Part shown: in pieces, positions 1 through 6,395 of the stretch
How positions within the stretch are numbered: position 1 is the first letter of the stretch
How the letters are laid out: each line of letters opens with the position of its first letter
NCBI GenBank assembly: GCA_964454685.1
Contig: CAYVTZ010000079.1
Span: forward strand, 1 to 6,468
DNA length: 6,468 bases
Direction of reading: 5' to 3'
Origin: CAYVTZ01 sp964454685
GTDB taxonomy: Bacteria; Bacillota; Clostridia; Christensenellales; Christensenellaceae
Notes under the pieces: generated by a model
Told to the model about the DNA's origin: nothing
The model's input: the letters and a program-made list of their open reading frames with translations, nothing else
The model's database searches: none
Made by a program: the position numbers and the translations under genes

Positions 1-20
1 CGTTCTCGTATTTTTTTCTT

Positions 21-45
21 TTGACTATTGACTTTTAATAGTTAG
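21..45. repeat. A/T-rich inverted repeat beyond the operon end
   Basis: ACTATT (24-29) and AATAGT (37-42) form a 6-bp inverted repeat around a 7-nt centre, extendable by weak pairs. It has no T-tract in the minus direction and is preceded by a T-rich stretch (11-22). It might belong to a convergent or neighbouring unit outside the window. No gene is visible in 1-151; besides this and the terminator, only a 5-bp TTCCG/CGGAA repeat (99-113) is seen. Confidence 0.25.
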
Positions 46-54
46 TCTTTCAAA

Positions 55-87
55 AGCAAAAGAGTCGTATAAAAACTACGACTCTTT
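55..87 (-). terminator. Hairpin terminator at the end of the operon
   Basis: AAAGAGTCGTA (59-69) and TACGACTCTTT (77-87) form a perfect 11-bp stem with a 7-nt loop, 64 nt beyond the helicase stop. On the minus strand the stem runs into TTTTGCTTTTG, a T-rich tail interrupted by GC, which fits an intrinsic terminator of moderate strength. The T-tract is weaker in the plus direction. Its stem and loop resemble the leader hairpin at 4994-5023. Confidence 0.7.
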
Positions 88-151
88 AAATCCTTACTTT
101 CCGTTACCCGGAATTAGTCAACTTCTGATCCTAGTTTACAGTAACATGCGA

Positions 152-2395
152 TCAAACTTCAAATTTTTTTTCCAGCATTTCTTTTAGCAAGGTGCATCTC
201 TCATCATTGTTGGATTGTGCAACTGCACGAAGCAGTGCTTGCTGTTGCCCGACGATTACTACCACGCTCTTCGCGCGAGTAATCGCGGTATAAATCAAGT
301 TCCGCTTTAGCATCTTGCTATGCCCATCCATCACGTTTATGATGACAACATCGTATTCCGACCCTTGCGATTTGTGTATTGTCGTCGCATAAGCAAGCTC
401 AATATCCTCGAGCTCGTCTTTTGCGTATTCCACAATGCGTCCATCGCCAAAATCTACCGTCATATAAAGCATGCCGTCATCAGGCTTGATTTCTGTAACA
501 TAACCGATATCACCATTGCTGACAAGTTCAGTGTTGCGCGTTTGCATCACTTTATCGCCTTTGTGGAAGCCGCAGTTTTTCCCGCGCATTTCCAGTGCTC
601 CCGCAGGCGCCGGATTGACGATTGACTGCAAAACAGGGTTCAGGCCGTTCACTGTCGTCTCCCCAAGAAATTCTTTCGATTTCCGCCATGGCGTTAAAAC
701 CGCAACATTGTCTCTTCCTCTTGCGGCGACTGCGCGTTGATACAATCTGCATATCTGTTCTGCTGCCTCAGCGCCATTAGACGCCTCGATAAATTTAAAG
801 TCGCACCCATACTGCAATGAAGTGCGTCCTAGCCGCATCATTGCGGCATTTAGCGCTATTCTGCTTCCGTTTTCCTGACGGTACACCTTTGTGAATTGCA
901 CTACTGGTATCCTTTGTGATTGAATCAAATTTGCAAGGACAGCGCCGGGGCCGATAGAAGGTAGCTGGTCAACGTCGCCGACCAGAATCAATCTCGTTCC
1001 CGTTGGTACCGCACTTAGCAATGCCCTAGCAAGGTACACATCCAGCATTGAAATTTCATCCACAATCAATACGTCGCAATCCAGGACCTCGGCAGCATCG
1101 TATTTCATTTCACGGTCACCGTCCGTAGCCAGTAATCCCAGCGCTCGGTGGATGGTGCACGCGCTTCTTCCTGTCGATTCAGTCATTCGCCTAGCCGCGC
1201 GTCCTGTCGGAGCGCACAAAGCGATTTTCGCATCAGGCTTAAGCTTTTCAATCGTTCTGATCGCAAAACGCAAAACCATTGTCTTTCCCGTCCCCGGACC
1301 GCCGGTTATTATGGAAATTGGTTCGCGCAGGCACAAGCACACTCCGTGCTCTTGTTCAGGTGCCAATCTGGTGTTCAGTTCCGCCTCAATGCTTTTTAAA
1401 GCTTTGTCGATTTCAGCCTGCTCATAATCCTGCTGCGGCGCTGACGAAATTCGCATGACGTATTCCGCAATGAGTTTTTCGCTGTCGTTGGTGTATTTTC
1501 TTGCTACATACTGAATTCCATTAACATTCGTAATCGCCAAATCCGTTGCCTCGAGTATTTTGATTTGTTTAACTACCCTTAGCCAATCCTTTGATACTCC
1601 TTTGACCCTAGACTTGTCGTAAATGCCCATTAATCGCAGTGTGTATGATACGAGCACATTGCCAGGCAAGCATGTATGTCCGCTGTTTTTGCAAATCCCT
1701 CCAAACTGCGCCATTTTGAGTGTTGAACGGATAGCATGTCTGAACCTTTGTTCACTACGCTTATCCCCTCCTCTTTCCAGCGCAATCCTGTCCACTGACG
1801 CGAAGGACAACTCTAACATATTTCCAAGCTCATAGGGGTCTTCATGTAATGCGTTCAACAGGTTTTCACCGTGTTTTCGGTAGCCTTGCACAATCGTTCG
1901 AATTGGTACCCCATATGGGCTCAGCTCCTTTATAGCGGTTGCAGCACCCTTGTTTTCTGCATAGCTTATTGTTATCGTTTCTTGCTTTTTTTGGGAAATC
2001 CCCTTTACCTCTGTGAGCCTTTCCGGCTCCTTTTCGATGACTTCAAGGCACTTGTCTCCAAATGCCTTGTATATCGCTTTGGCTGTCGCTTTGCCAATCC
2101 CCCGGAAGACCCCGCTTGACAAATAAGCAATCGCATTTTTTCTGTCGCGCATATCGCCTTCAAGGACTTCAGAGTAATCAGCCAAAAACTCCCAGTCATC
2201 ATTTTTTGTGGATTTCTTCCACTTCCCTTCGATTCCGATATCAAGATCGGCAACAGTGATTAGGTTTTGTCCTTTGCATACAACCGTTTTCACGATTTGA
2301 TTGTCCGGGGTCTTAGTTTCTTCCCTTGGCCTGCAAAGCGCAATCACATAATCATCCGCAGATCGGAAAAACTCTTTAATGACTCTAACAATCAT
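152..2395 (-). CDS. recD2: RecD2-like ATP-dependent DNA helicase (superfamily 1B)
   Basis: The product is a 747-aa SF1 helicase of the RecD2/YrrC type, expected to unwind DNA 5'-3' using ATP. Visible motifs in order: a small N-terminal domain (about 1-75); a helix-hairpin-helix region (about 78-141, with GVFRGIGKATAKAI and VKGISQKK); Walker A GGPGTGKT (365-372); motif Ia APTGRAARRM (395-404); Walker B with DE at 446-447; motif III GDVDQLPSIGPG (473-484); motif IV VYRQ (504-507); a UvrD_C_2-like segment TTIHKSQGSEYD (671-682); and motif VI YTAITRAK (702-709). All ATPase motifs are intact and the length is normal for RecD2. The ATG lies 7 nt after the nuclease stop; that TGA forms part of the Shine-Dalgarno site (GAGGG, 2400-2404, 4 nt from the ATG), so translation is probably coupled. 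It is the last gene of the operon. The family is clear. Whether this is a chromosomal-type RecD2 or an element-borne paralogue is inferred from its neighbours. Confidence 0.93.
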   Translation of the reverse strand: MIVRVIKEFFRSADDYVIALCRPREETKTPDNQIVKTVVCKGQNLITVADLDIGIEGKWKKSTKNDDWEFLADYSEVLEGDMRDRKNAIAYLSSGVFRGIGKATAKAIYKAFGDKCLEVIEKEPERLTEVKGISQKKQETITISYAENKGAATAIKELSPYGVPIRTIVQGYRKHGENLLNALHEDPYELGNMLELSFASVDRIALERGGDKRSEQRFRHAIRSTLKMAQFGGICKNSGHTCLPGNVLVSYTLRLMGIYDKSRVKGVSKDWLRVVKQIKILEATDLAITNVNGIQYVARKYTNDSEKLIAEYVMRISSAPQQDYEQAEIDKALKSIEAELNTRLAPEQEHGVCLCLREPISIITGGPGTGKTMVLRFAIRTIEKLKPDAKIALCAPTGRAARRMTESTGRSACTIHRALGLLATDGDREMKYDAAEVLDCDVLIVDEISMLDVYLARALLSAVPTGTRLILVGDVDQLPSIGPGAVLANLIQSQRIPVVQFTKVYRQENGSRIALNAAMMRLGRTSLQYGCDFKFIEASNGAEAAEQICRLYQRAVAARGRDNVAVLTPWRKSKEFLGETTVNGLNPVLQSIVNPAPAGALEMRGKNCGFHKGDKVMQTRNTELVSNGDIGYVTEIKPDDGMLYMTVDFGDGRIVEYAKDELEDIELAYATTIHKSQGSEYDVVIINVMDGHSKMLKRNLIYTAITRAKSVVVIVGQQQALLRAVAQSNNDERCTLLKEMLEKKFEV

Positions 2396-2402
2396 AGTTC
2401 CC

Positions 2403-3428
2403 TCACTTTTCTGCTTCGACCTTAATGCGATTCGAATAACTGGTTTTCTGATACAGCTCGAACACTTCCGGTCTTTCCTTTTGCAGCTTCTTTGTATCCA
2501 CGGTAGTACGCGTGATGCCTTGGCATATGATGTTTAAAACTTCGCTGTCGCTCACGCGGCAGACCGCAAATTCTTCCTCTTTCATTGCCTGAATAATTGG
2601 TGTGATTATACGATCCGCTCTCGCTTTTAACTCCCCTATCGCTTTTTCATGCTGGCTTATTTCCTCTCTAAGCGAGGCGTAACGCTTTAGTTTCATCGCG
2701 TGAGAGCTTCCAAGCTGCATCGCGCTCCTACTCCGCTTCTTTTGCCTGAAAACCTTTGCCAGCGCCGCAAGCGCATCCTCAGGATTAGGGCATTTGATTT
2801 CAGGCTCAATGCCACCTTCAAGAGCGTGGATGAATACCTCGCAATCCTCAACGAGTTGCTTCTCCAGCAGTTCATCCCGTTCAATACGAAATATCGCCAT
2901 GTCCTGCTCCGGGTTTGTGCCCCAGAGGCATGCGACATCCACGTAATCAAGGTCCATAACCCACATGTAAAACCGAACTTGCGATTCATAGTATTCTGGC
3001 ACGGAACATACCCATGAATCCGCTTTGCGATAAGTGGTTGTCTTGCATTCAAGTATCCCGATTTTACCTCCGGATTCCACGCGATAGTCAAGGTTTGCCA
3101 GCGCCCACGGATAGTCTTGGTGCTGGTATAATCCGGTATCGACTATGACGCGATTGCCGCTGCGCTTCTCATACCAGTGCGCTACAATGGGTTCAAGCAG
3201 ATGCCCCATTTCTTTTTGTCCAAGGTTTCCCTCGTCCTTCAAGAGCGTTATCTTACCCAATTTTTCATGAAATAACTCTAAATTGGTTTTCCACGGGTTC
3301 AACCCGCGAATTGTTGAGACGTCGCTGCCGCCAATGGTGAAGGGTATATCTCCCTTCGGCCCGTGTTTTCGTGCGGCAAGCCAAATTTCTTCACTCATAC
3401 CGGCAGTATCACATAATAGTTTAGGCAT
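2403..3428 (-). CDS. YqaJ-type viral recombinase / lambda-Exo-like exonuclease
   Basis: This is a 341-aa PD-(D/E)XK nuclease of the YqaJ/phage-type family, whose members degrade one strand from double-stranded ends to leave single strands for recombination. Visible landmarks: IGGSDVSTIRGLNPWK (32-47), the family's N-terminal motif; GHLLEP with E79; NLDYRV with D114; ILECKTTT with E127 and K129; and VPEYYESQVRFYMWV with Q150. These make a complete two-metal active site. A charged helical, possibly coiled-coil segment (about 245-285) and a C-terminal region (VDTKKLQKERPEVF) follow, as is usual in phage YqaJ proteins. I chose the ATG at 3428, not the in-frame GTG at 3437: the GTG lies inside an AAGGAGGTGATC Shine-Dalgarno site placed 8 nt (from AAGGAGG) before the ATG. 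The gene overlaps the upstream stop by 8 nt, and the helicase follows 7 nt downstream. A single-strand annealing partner usually sits next to such nucleases; none is recognisable here. Confidence 0.9.
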   Translation of the reverse strand: MPKLLCDTAGMSEEIWLAARKHGPKGDIPFTIGGSDVSTIRGLNPWKTNLELFHEKLGKITLLKDEGNLGQKEMGHLLEPIVAHWYEKRSGNRVIVDTGLYQHQDYPWALANLDYRVESGGKIGILECKTTTYRKADSWVCSVPEYYESQVRFYMWVMDLDYVDVACLWGTNPEQDMAIFRIERDELLEKQLVEDCEVFIHALEGGIEPEIKCPNPEDALAALAKVFRQKKRSRSAMQLGSSHAMKLKRYASLREEISQHEKAIGELKARADRIITPIIQAMKEEEFAVCRVSDSEVLNIICQGITRTTVDTKKLQKERPEVFELYQKTSYSNRIKVEAEK

Positions 3429-3846
3429 GTAGATCACCTCCTTGAAGGCTGTAAAGCGGATAACCGCAGCTCATAATTCCAAATTGTCGGTTGTCCTCAA
3501 ACATCCGGATTGCGCTGATATCAAAATATGGCGAATGATCAAGCGGCCAATCCGCCAGTTCCTCCGCGTATATTTCGGCGTATGCAACTGCGCATGCGTC
3601 GTGCGGAACAAGCGATATAGCTGCCGCTTCGTGATCATAAGCGCCTACGCCCTCATAACATCCCGTATAGCTTTCGCCATCGTAATGTTGCGAGCTTTTC
3701 ACCCAGTCTATGACAACTTCGCCGCCATGCCTGAGTTTTAGCTCCAAAGCGTCCAAAACAGCGTCCGGTATATTGGTTCTTGCTTCAATTTCCATAACCA
3801 TTTCATTCACCAAAGGCGCCTTACCCCGCAAGGTGTGGCGCCCCAT
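3421..3846 (-). CDS. Unrecognised small acidic protein between DUF932-like and YqaJ genes
   Basis: I do not recognise this protein. From the ATG at 3846 it has 141 aa. A basic start (GRHTLRGK) is followed by a helical stretch (VNEMVMEIEARTNIPDAVLDALELKL), a segment rich in aromatic and acidic residues (HYDGESYTGCYEGVGAYDHE), then an acidic helix (AEIYAEELADWPLD) and a short C-terminal tail. There is no signal peptide, membrane helix or clear catalytic motif, so it is probably cytosolic. The start is uncertain. The frame stays open up to a GTG at 3918 (165 aa), which would overlap the previous gene by 56 nt, with in-frame ATGs at 3891 and 3885. I prefer 3846 because it follows the upstream stop by 16 nt and has GGAAG 6 nt before it. 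Its stop overlaps the nuclease start by 8 nt, so it is probably co-translated with and functionally tied to the nuclease. A nuclease-modulating or DNA-end-binding accessory role is only a guess from position. Confidence 0.75.
   Translation of the reverse strand: MGRHTLRGKAPLVNEMVMEIEARTNIPDAVLDALELKLRHGGEVVIDWVKSSQHYDGESYTGCYEGVGAYDHEAAAISLVPHDACAVAYAEIYAEELADWPLDHSPYFDISAIRMFEDNRQFGIMSCGYPLYSLQGGDLHA
3432..3443 (-). promoter_or_regulatory. Full-length Shine-Dalgarno site of the nuclease gene
   Basis: On the minus strand this reads AAGGAGGTGATC, complementary to 12 nt of the 16S rRNA 3' end. It lies within the last codons of the preceding gene and 8 nt (from AAGGAGG) before the ATG at 3428. 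It decides the start, because the upstream GTG candidate at 3437 is part of this site. Such full complementarity suggests high translation of the nuclease independent of coupling. Confidence 0.85.
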
Positions 3847-3862
3847 TCCTTTCTTCCAAATG

Positions 3863-4978
3863 TTACGCAGCGGATTCCACTGCATAATCATAATTTTCCC
3901 ATTTGACGTAAAGCGCACGCGCTAACTTCTCGTGGAGCGCAAAAAGATTTACGCCGCGATCAACAAAATTCTGTGTCTCGCACAGCGCCCAATACAAATC
4001 ATGCGCCGTTGCAAATCTGCTGCTACGTGTCGCTTCGTATAACGCGACCGCTTCCGAAACAGCTTTCCTCGGGAGTCCTATTTTTTTTGCGACAGCGACC
4101 ATGCACGTTGCGGGATGGGAGATCACCGTCTCCCGCAGCCGAAGCAGCGCAAAGGTTGCGTTTTTCGTCTTTGCATAGATCGTGTTTGCGTTTTTCGCAA
4201 AATCTTCTACGCACGCATTGCCAATATGCTTCAGCTTGTACGCGATTCCGAGTGGAAGCGTCAGTCCGGGAGACTTCAACGCACAAGTTAAATTTGCGCC
4301 GCTGACCCCGGTGTCCGAAGTCGTAAAACGCAGCGCCATTTCATAGTTTGACAGATCGCGCTTGCAGATATCTGCGTAGCTCTTCACAAACAAATCATGC
4401 TGATTCGGGAACGAGTAATCTGCAACAAGGAGCTCGTGAGTCAACACCGCGCCGTTAAAGACGTGCCCGTCAAAACGCCCGTTTAGAGCCGATTTCAGCG
4501 ACTGCGCCAAATCGTGTTTGTCCATTGGAGCGTACTCCCCTTTATTCCCGCTCATGCACGAAGATACTTTTTCGTCCTTCAGCAAACAAAGTGTGCTTTC
4601 TTTATTCCAAACACTAAGACAAGAATTCAGAGTTTTTGCAAGATCTTTCTTCGAGATTTTTCCCAAAGCAGTTCCGTTTATTTTTGCCCTTTCAAGCAAG
4701 GAACGGATTGCGCTTGTTCTAAGTAGCTGGATCCCTCGCCCCGGAATCTCCAACGCAAGTCGTGTGTTTTCAAGTGTATCAGCGATTGCGCCTTGTGAGG
4801 CGTCAATAGCCAGTTCTTCTTTTACCAGGTCGGCTTCCATTGGCATCCGCTCCAGAGGAATGACATGCAATGACGCGGTATTGGCTTTGACCCATTCACC
4901 GTTATCGGACTCTACCGCACTAAAATAATGCTGCTCCTCCGAAAAACGTCCTATGTAGTTATCATAAAATTTTTCCAT
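3863..4978 (-). CDS. DUF932-like phage/plasmid protein
   Basis: The 371-aa product resembles DUF932 proteins, a family common on phages and plasmids and without an established biochemical role. Signs of the family: a helical segment like its N-terminal part (LRTSAIRSLLERAKINGTALGKISKKDLAKTLN, about 86-118); the LLKDEKVSSCMSGNKGEYAPMDKHDL stretch (about 132-157), which parallels the family pattern of a hydrophobic strand, a 'S.rY.p.d' turn and a helix; and a later beta region RFTTSDTGVSGANLTCAL (217-234), as in 'SDvG.s' of DUF932. The C-terminal half (about 250-355) is mostly helical. There is no ATPase, nuclease or membrane motif. The ATG at 4978 is chosen because GGAAGGAG lies 7 nt upstream. 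A longer version from 5020 would begin inside the leader hairpin and is rejected. It is the first gene of the operon, behind its own promoter and a terminator-like leader. The match to DUF932 is remote and by pattern only. Confidence 0.8.
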   Translation of the reverse strand: MEKFYDNYIGRFSEEQHYFSAVESDNGEWVKANTASLHVIPLERMPMEADLVKEELAIDASQGAIADTLENTRLALEIPGRGIQLLRTSAIRSLLERAKINGTALGKISKKDLAKTLNSCLSVWNKESTLCLLKDEKVSSCMSGNKGEYAPMDKHDLAQSLKSALNGRFDGHVFNGAVLTHELLVADYSFPNQHDLFVKSYADICKRDLSNYEMALRFTTSDTGVSGANLTCALKSPGLTLPLGIAYKLKHIGNACVEDFAKNANTIYAKTKNATFALLRLRETVISHPATCMVAVAKKIGLPRKAVSEAVALYEATRSSRFATAHDLYWALCETQNFVDRGVNLFALHEKLARALYVKWENYDYAVESAA

Positions 4979-4985
4979 TCGGTTT

Positions 4986-4993
4986 CTCCTTCC
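4986..4993 (-). promoter_or_regulatory. Shine-Dalgarno site of the DUF932-like gene
   Basis: On the minus strand it reads GGAAGGAG, 7 nt before the ATG at 4978. It fixes the start of the gene. It directly follows the eight-T tract of the leader hairpin, so a transcript terminated there would lack the ribosome site. Confidence 0.85.
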
Positions 4994-5023
4994 AAAAAAA
5001 AGAGCTGTACGTAAATACAACTC
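4994..5023 (-). terminator. Terminator-like hairpin in the operon leader (possible attenuator)
   Basis: On the minus strand, GAGTTGTA (5023-5016) pairs with TACAGCTC (5009-5002) over 8 bp with one U-G pair and a 6-nt loop. Eight T follow immediately (5001-4994). This is the form of an intrinsic terminator, but it sits between the promoter at 5076-5105 and the first gene, and the T-tract abuts the Shine-Dalgarno site. It may make the operon conditional (attenuation) or produce a short RNA of about 75 nt. The stem is short and moderately stable, so read-through may simply be partial. Confidence 0.65.
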
Positions 5024-5041
5024 AATAGAATCAAAAACTTA

Positions 5042-5054
5042 CCAAAATATTTGG
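5042..5054. repeat. Small A/T-rich inverted repeat in the leader
   Basis: CCAAA-ATA-TTTGG is an inverted repeat with 5-bp arms around a 3-nt centre, lying about 15 to 27 nt downstream of the predicted transcription start. It could be an operator half-site pair for a repressor of the operon or a minor RNA hairpin. It is short enough to occur by chance. Confidence 0.3.
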
Positions 5055-5075
5055 CGCAACATCACTATTAATCTA

Positions 5076-5105
5076 ATTGTAATCCCAGCGTCATCGCCTT
5101 GTCAA
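5076..5105 (-). promoter_or_regulatory. Near-consensus sigma-A/sigma-70 promoter
   Basis: On the minus strand there is a perfect -35 box TTGACA (5105-5100), an 18-nt spacer and a -10 box TACAAT (5081-5076, five of six matches). Transcription would start near 5069, giving a leader of about 90 nt before the ATG at 4978. The -35 box shares its first bases with the T-tract of the terminator of the VWA gene, so termination of one unit and initiation of the next are packed together. This should be the main promoter of the four-gene operon. Confidence 0.8.
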
Positions 5106-5134
5106 AAAAAGAAGGAGATTTCTCCCCTTCCTTT
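5104..5134 (-). terminator. Intrinsic terminator of the VWA-protein unit
   Basis: Just after the TGA at 5142-5144, the minus strand forms a G-rich arm (5134-5122, ending GGGGAG), an AAAT loop and CTCCTTC (5117-5111), followed by seven T (5110-5104). The arms pair with a 2-nt bulge or through several G-U pairs. Position and T-tract make an intrinsic terminator likely. It separates the VWA-protein transcript from the next operon. Confidence 0.75.
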
Positions 5135-5141
5135 TGTCTTG

Positions 5142-6395
5142 TCAGACGATATAGTCTTTAATGATACTAGTTAGTGCTTGCGGCAGCTTATCAAGGTCCG
5201 TGATATCAAGATATCCATCTTGATAAATTCGCTTAATTGCCTCTTTGTCGCTACCAATCGCAGCAGCAATCAAGTGAATCCCTCTGCGTTTATAATATTG
5301 CTTGATGCTCAATAAATCGGCTTCTGCCGCGCTTCCGCTGTAACCGGATGCCGCAGGCTGGCCATCGCTGACCAGGATCAACAGCTTGTTCTTTTCCGGG
5401 CGCTTCATGAGTTTTTCTGCCACGTACATGAGCGCCGCGCCGTCGCGGTTGTTTCCTCTTGCACTAATGTCCATCAGCCTGTACTTATCGTTGTTGTCCA
5501 CTTTCTCGTACTCGACATAGGAGAACATCTCCACAGAAAAGCTTCCAGCACCCGTATCCGCAGTATGACCATAGACACAAAGCGGGGTTTTAGAGGCCTC
5601 ACAGAAATCGTTAATGATCAGCGCTGCCGTTCTCGCGTATGTGCAGCGGTTGCTCCCGCCCATTGACCCGGATTCATCGAGCAACAGCGCCACAGCAACC
5701 TTTGCCTGTTCGTCCGGCAGTATTTGCTTACTGAACACCTTGCCGTCTTCACGCGCAAAGGAACGGATGTTGAGCCTGCGCCCCATCGGTAAATTCGTCA
5801 TTTTGCCGCCGCGTTCACGGTCACGCAGCACCTGAGCGACCGATTTTTGCAGTCGTTTGGAAATGCTCTTAATCATTGGACTGATCTCATCATACTGTTC
5901 AATGTACGTTTCCGGAACCCTCGCGGCTCTCTTGATAGTCATTGTAACACCCTCGTGCGCAGCGGTTAAAGGCACCTTCCCTGCATCGCTGTTAAGCACA
6001 TCCGTTCTGTTCTGTTCTTCGCGTTCGCATACAATCTCGCTGGCAACGCTTGTAAGGATCTTCTCCACATCGCTTGCCGCACGCTCGTTTGGGTCTTCGA
6101 TATCATCGACAACCTCGAAACTGTTAGAGCCGTCTTCTCCGCCGGAAATATCGCTCGTCTCATGATACGGTATCCTCCCGCGTTCTTCGTCGTCGCCGGC
6201 GTCTTTTGTGTTGCCGGAGTTCCCACTCTCGTCATTGGCGCCTTCGGATTCAGGGTCACCGTTTCTGCCCGAGCCTTCCTCTACTTCGTCATCGGCTGCA
6301 GGCTTCTCATCTGCAGATTCCTCTCCCTTTTCCGCAGTGGATTCTTCCTTCGAACTCTCATCGTTGCATGTGATTTTCCCAGCTCCAGCCTCCAT
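5142..6395 (-). CDS. CobT/NorD-like protein: acidic linker plus C-terminal VWA domain, N-terminus uncertain
   Basis: From the ATG at 6395 the frame encodes 417 aa. Residues about 10-105 are an acidic, Gly/Ser-rich disordered linker, 150-235 are helical with basic patches, and 235-417 form a VWA domain. The metal-ion-dependent adhesion site (MIDAS) is visible: DESGS (240-244), RGNNRDGAAL (313-322, the CobT/NorD-type second loop) and SDGQP (343-347). YARTAALIINDF and VYGHT fit the CobT/NorD-type VWA group, whose members work with MoxR/CobS-type AAA+ ATPases to remodel or load metal into targets. Family proteins usually carry an N-terminal domain of some 200 residues before the acidic linker; this frame starts in the linker. 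AGGA lies 5 nt before the ATG, a weak start signal. The frame upstream is closed by TGA at 6450-6452, and the missing part may be in the overlapping frame (see 6281-6468). Calling it a cobaltochelatase subunit would overreach. A terminator follows the stop. Confidence 0.85.
   Translation of the reverse strand: MEAGAGKITCNDESSKEESTAEKGEESADEKPAADDEVEEGSGRNGDPESEGANDESGNSGNTKDAGDDEERGRIPYHETSDISGGEDGSNSFEVVDDIEDPNERAASDVEKILTSVASEIVCEREEQNRTDVLNSDAGKVPLTAAHEGVTMTIKRAARVPETYIEQYDEISPMIKSISKRLQKSVAQVLRDRERGGKMTNLPMGRRLNIRSFAREDGKVFSKQILPDEQAKVAVALLLDESGSMGGSNRCTYARTAALIINDFCEASKTPLCVYGHTADTGAGSFSVEMFSYVEYEKVDNNDKYRLMDISARGNNRDGAALMYVAEKLMKRPEKNKLLILVSDGQPAASGYSGSAAEADLLSIKQYYKRRGIHLIAAAIGSDKEAIKRIYQDGYLDITDLDKLPQALTSIIKDYIV

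Noticed and set aside
3428..3437. GTG at 3437 as the start of the nuclease gene
   Set aside because: The GTG lies within the AAGGAGGTGATC ribosome site itself; the ATG at 3428 is correctly spaced from it.
3432..3443. Plus strand reads GATCACCTCCTT, identical to the 3' end of 16S rRNA
   Set aside because: The match stops after 12 nt and is fully explained as the reverse complement of a strong Shine-Dalgarno site; no rRNA gene is present.
4518..4928. 136-codon open frame on the plus strand, and similar plus-strand frames elsewhere (for example 3442-3741, 5857-6165)
   Set aside because: They lie antisense to well-supported genes, have no family-like motifs and no ribosome sites I could identify, so they are shadows of the minus-strand coding.
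4979..5020. Longer start of the DUF932-like gene at 5020
   Set aside because: The extra 14 residues would be encoded by the terminator-like hairpin, T-tract and Shine-Dalgarno site, and a well-spaced GGAAGGAG points to the ATG at 4978.
5039..5062. Seven-codon leader peptide (MLRQIFW) in the operon leader
   Set aside because: It has no ribosome site before its ATG and no run of a regulatory amino acid; a frame this short is expected by chance.
5142..6395. Naming the VWA gene cobT (cobaltochelatase subunit)
   Set aside because: Only the linker and VWA domain are visible, the family is functionally broad (CobT, NorD and others), and no cobalamin gene is in the window.
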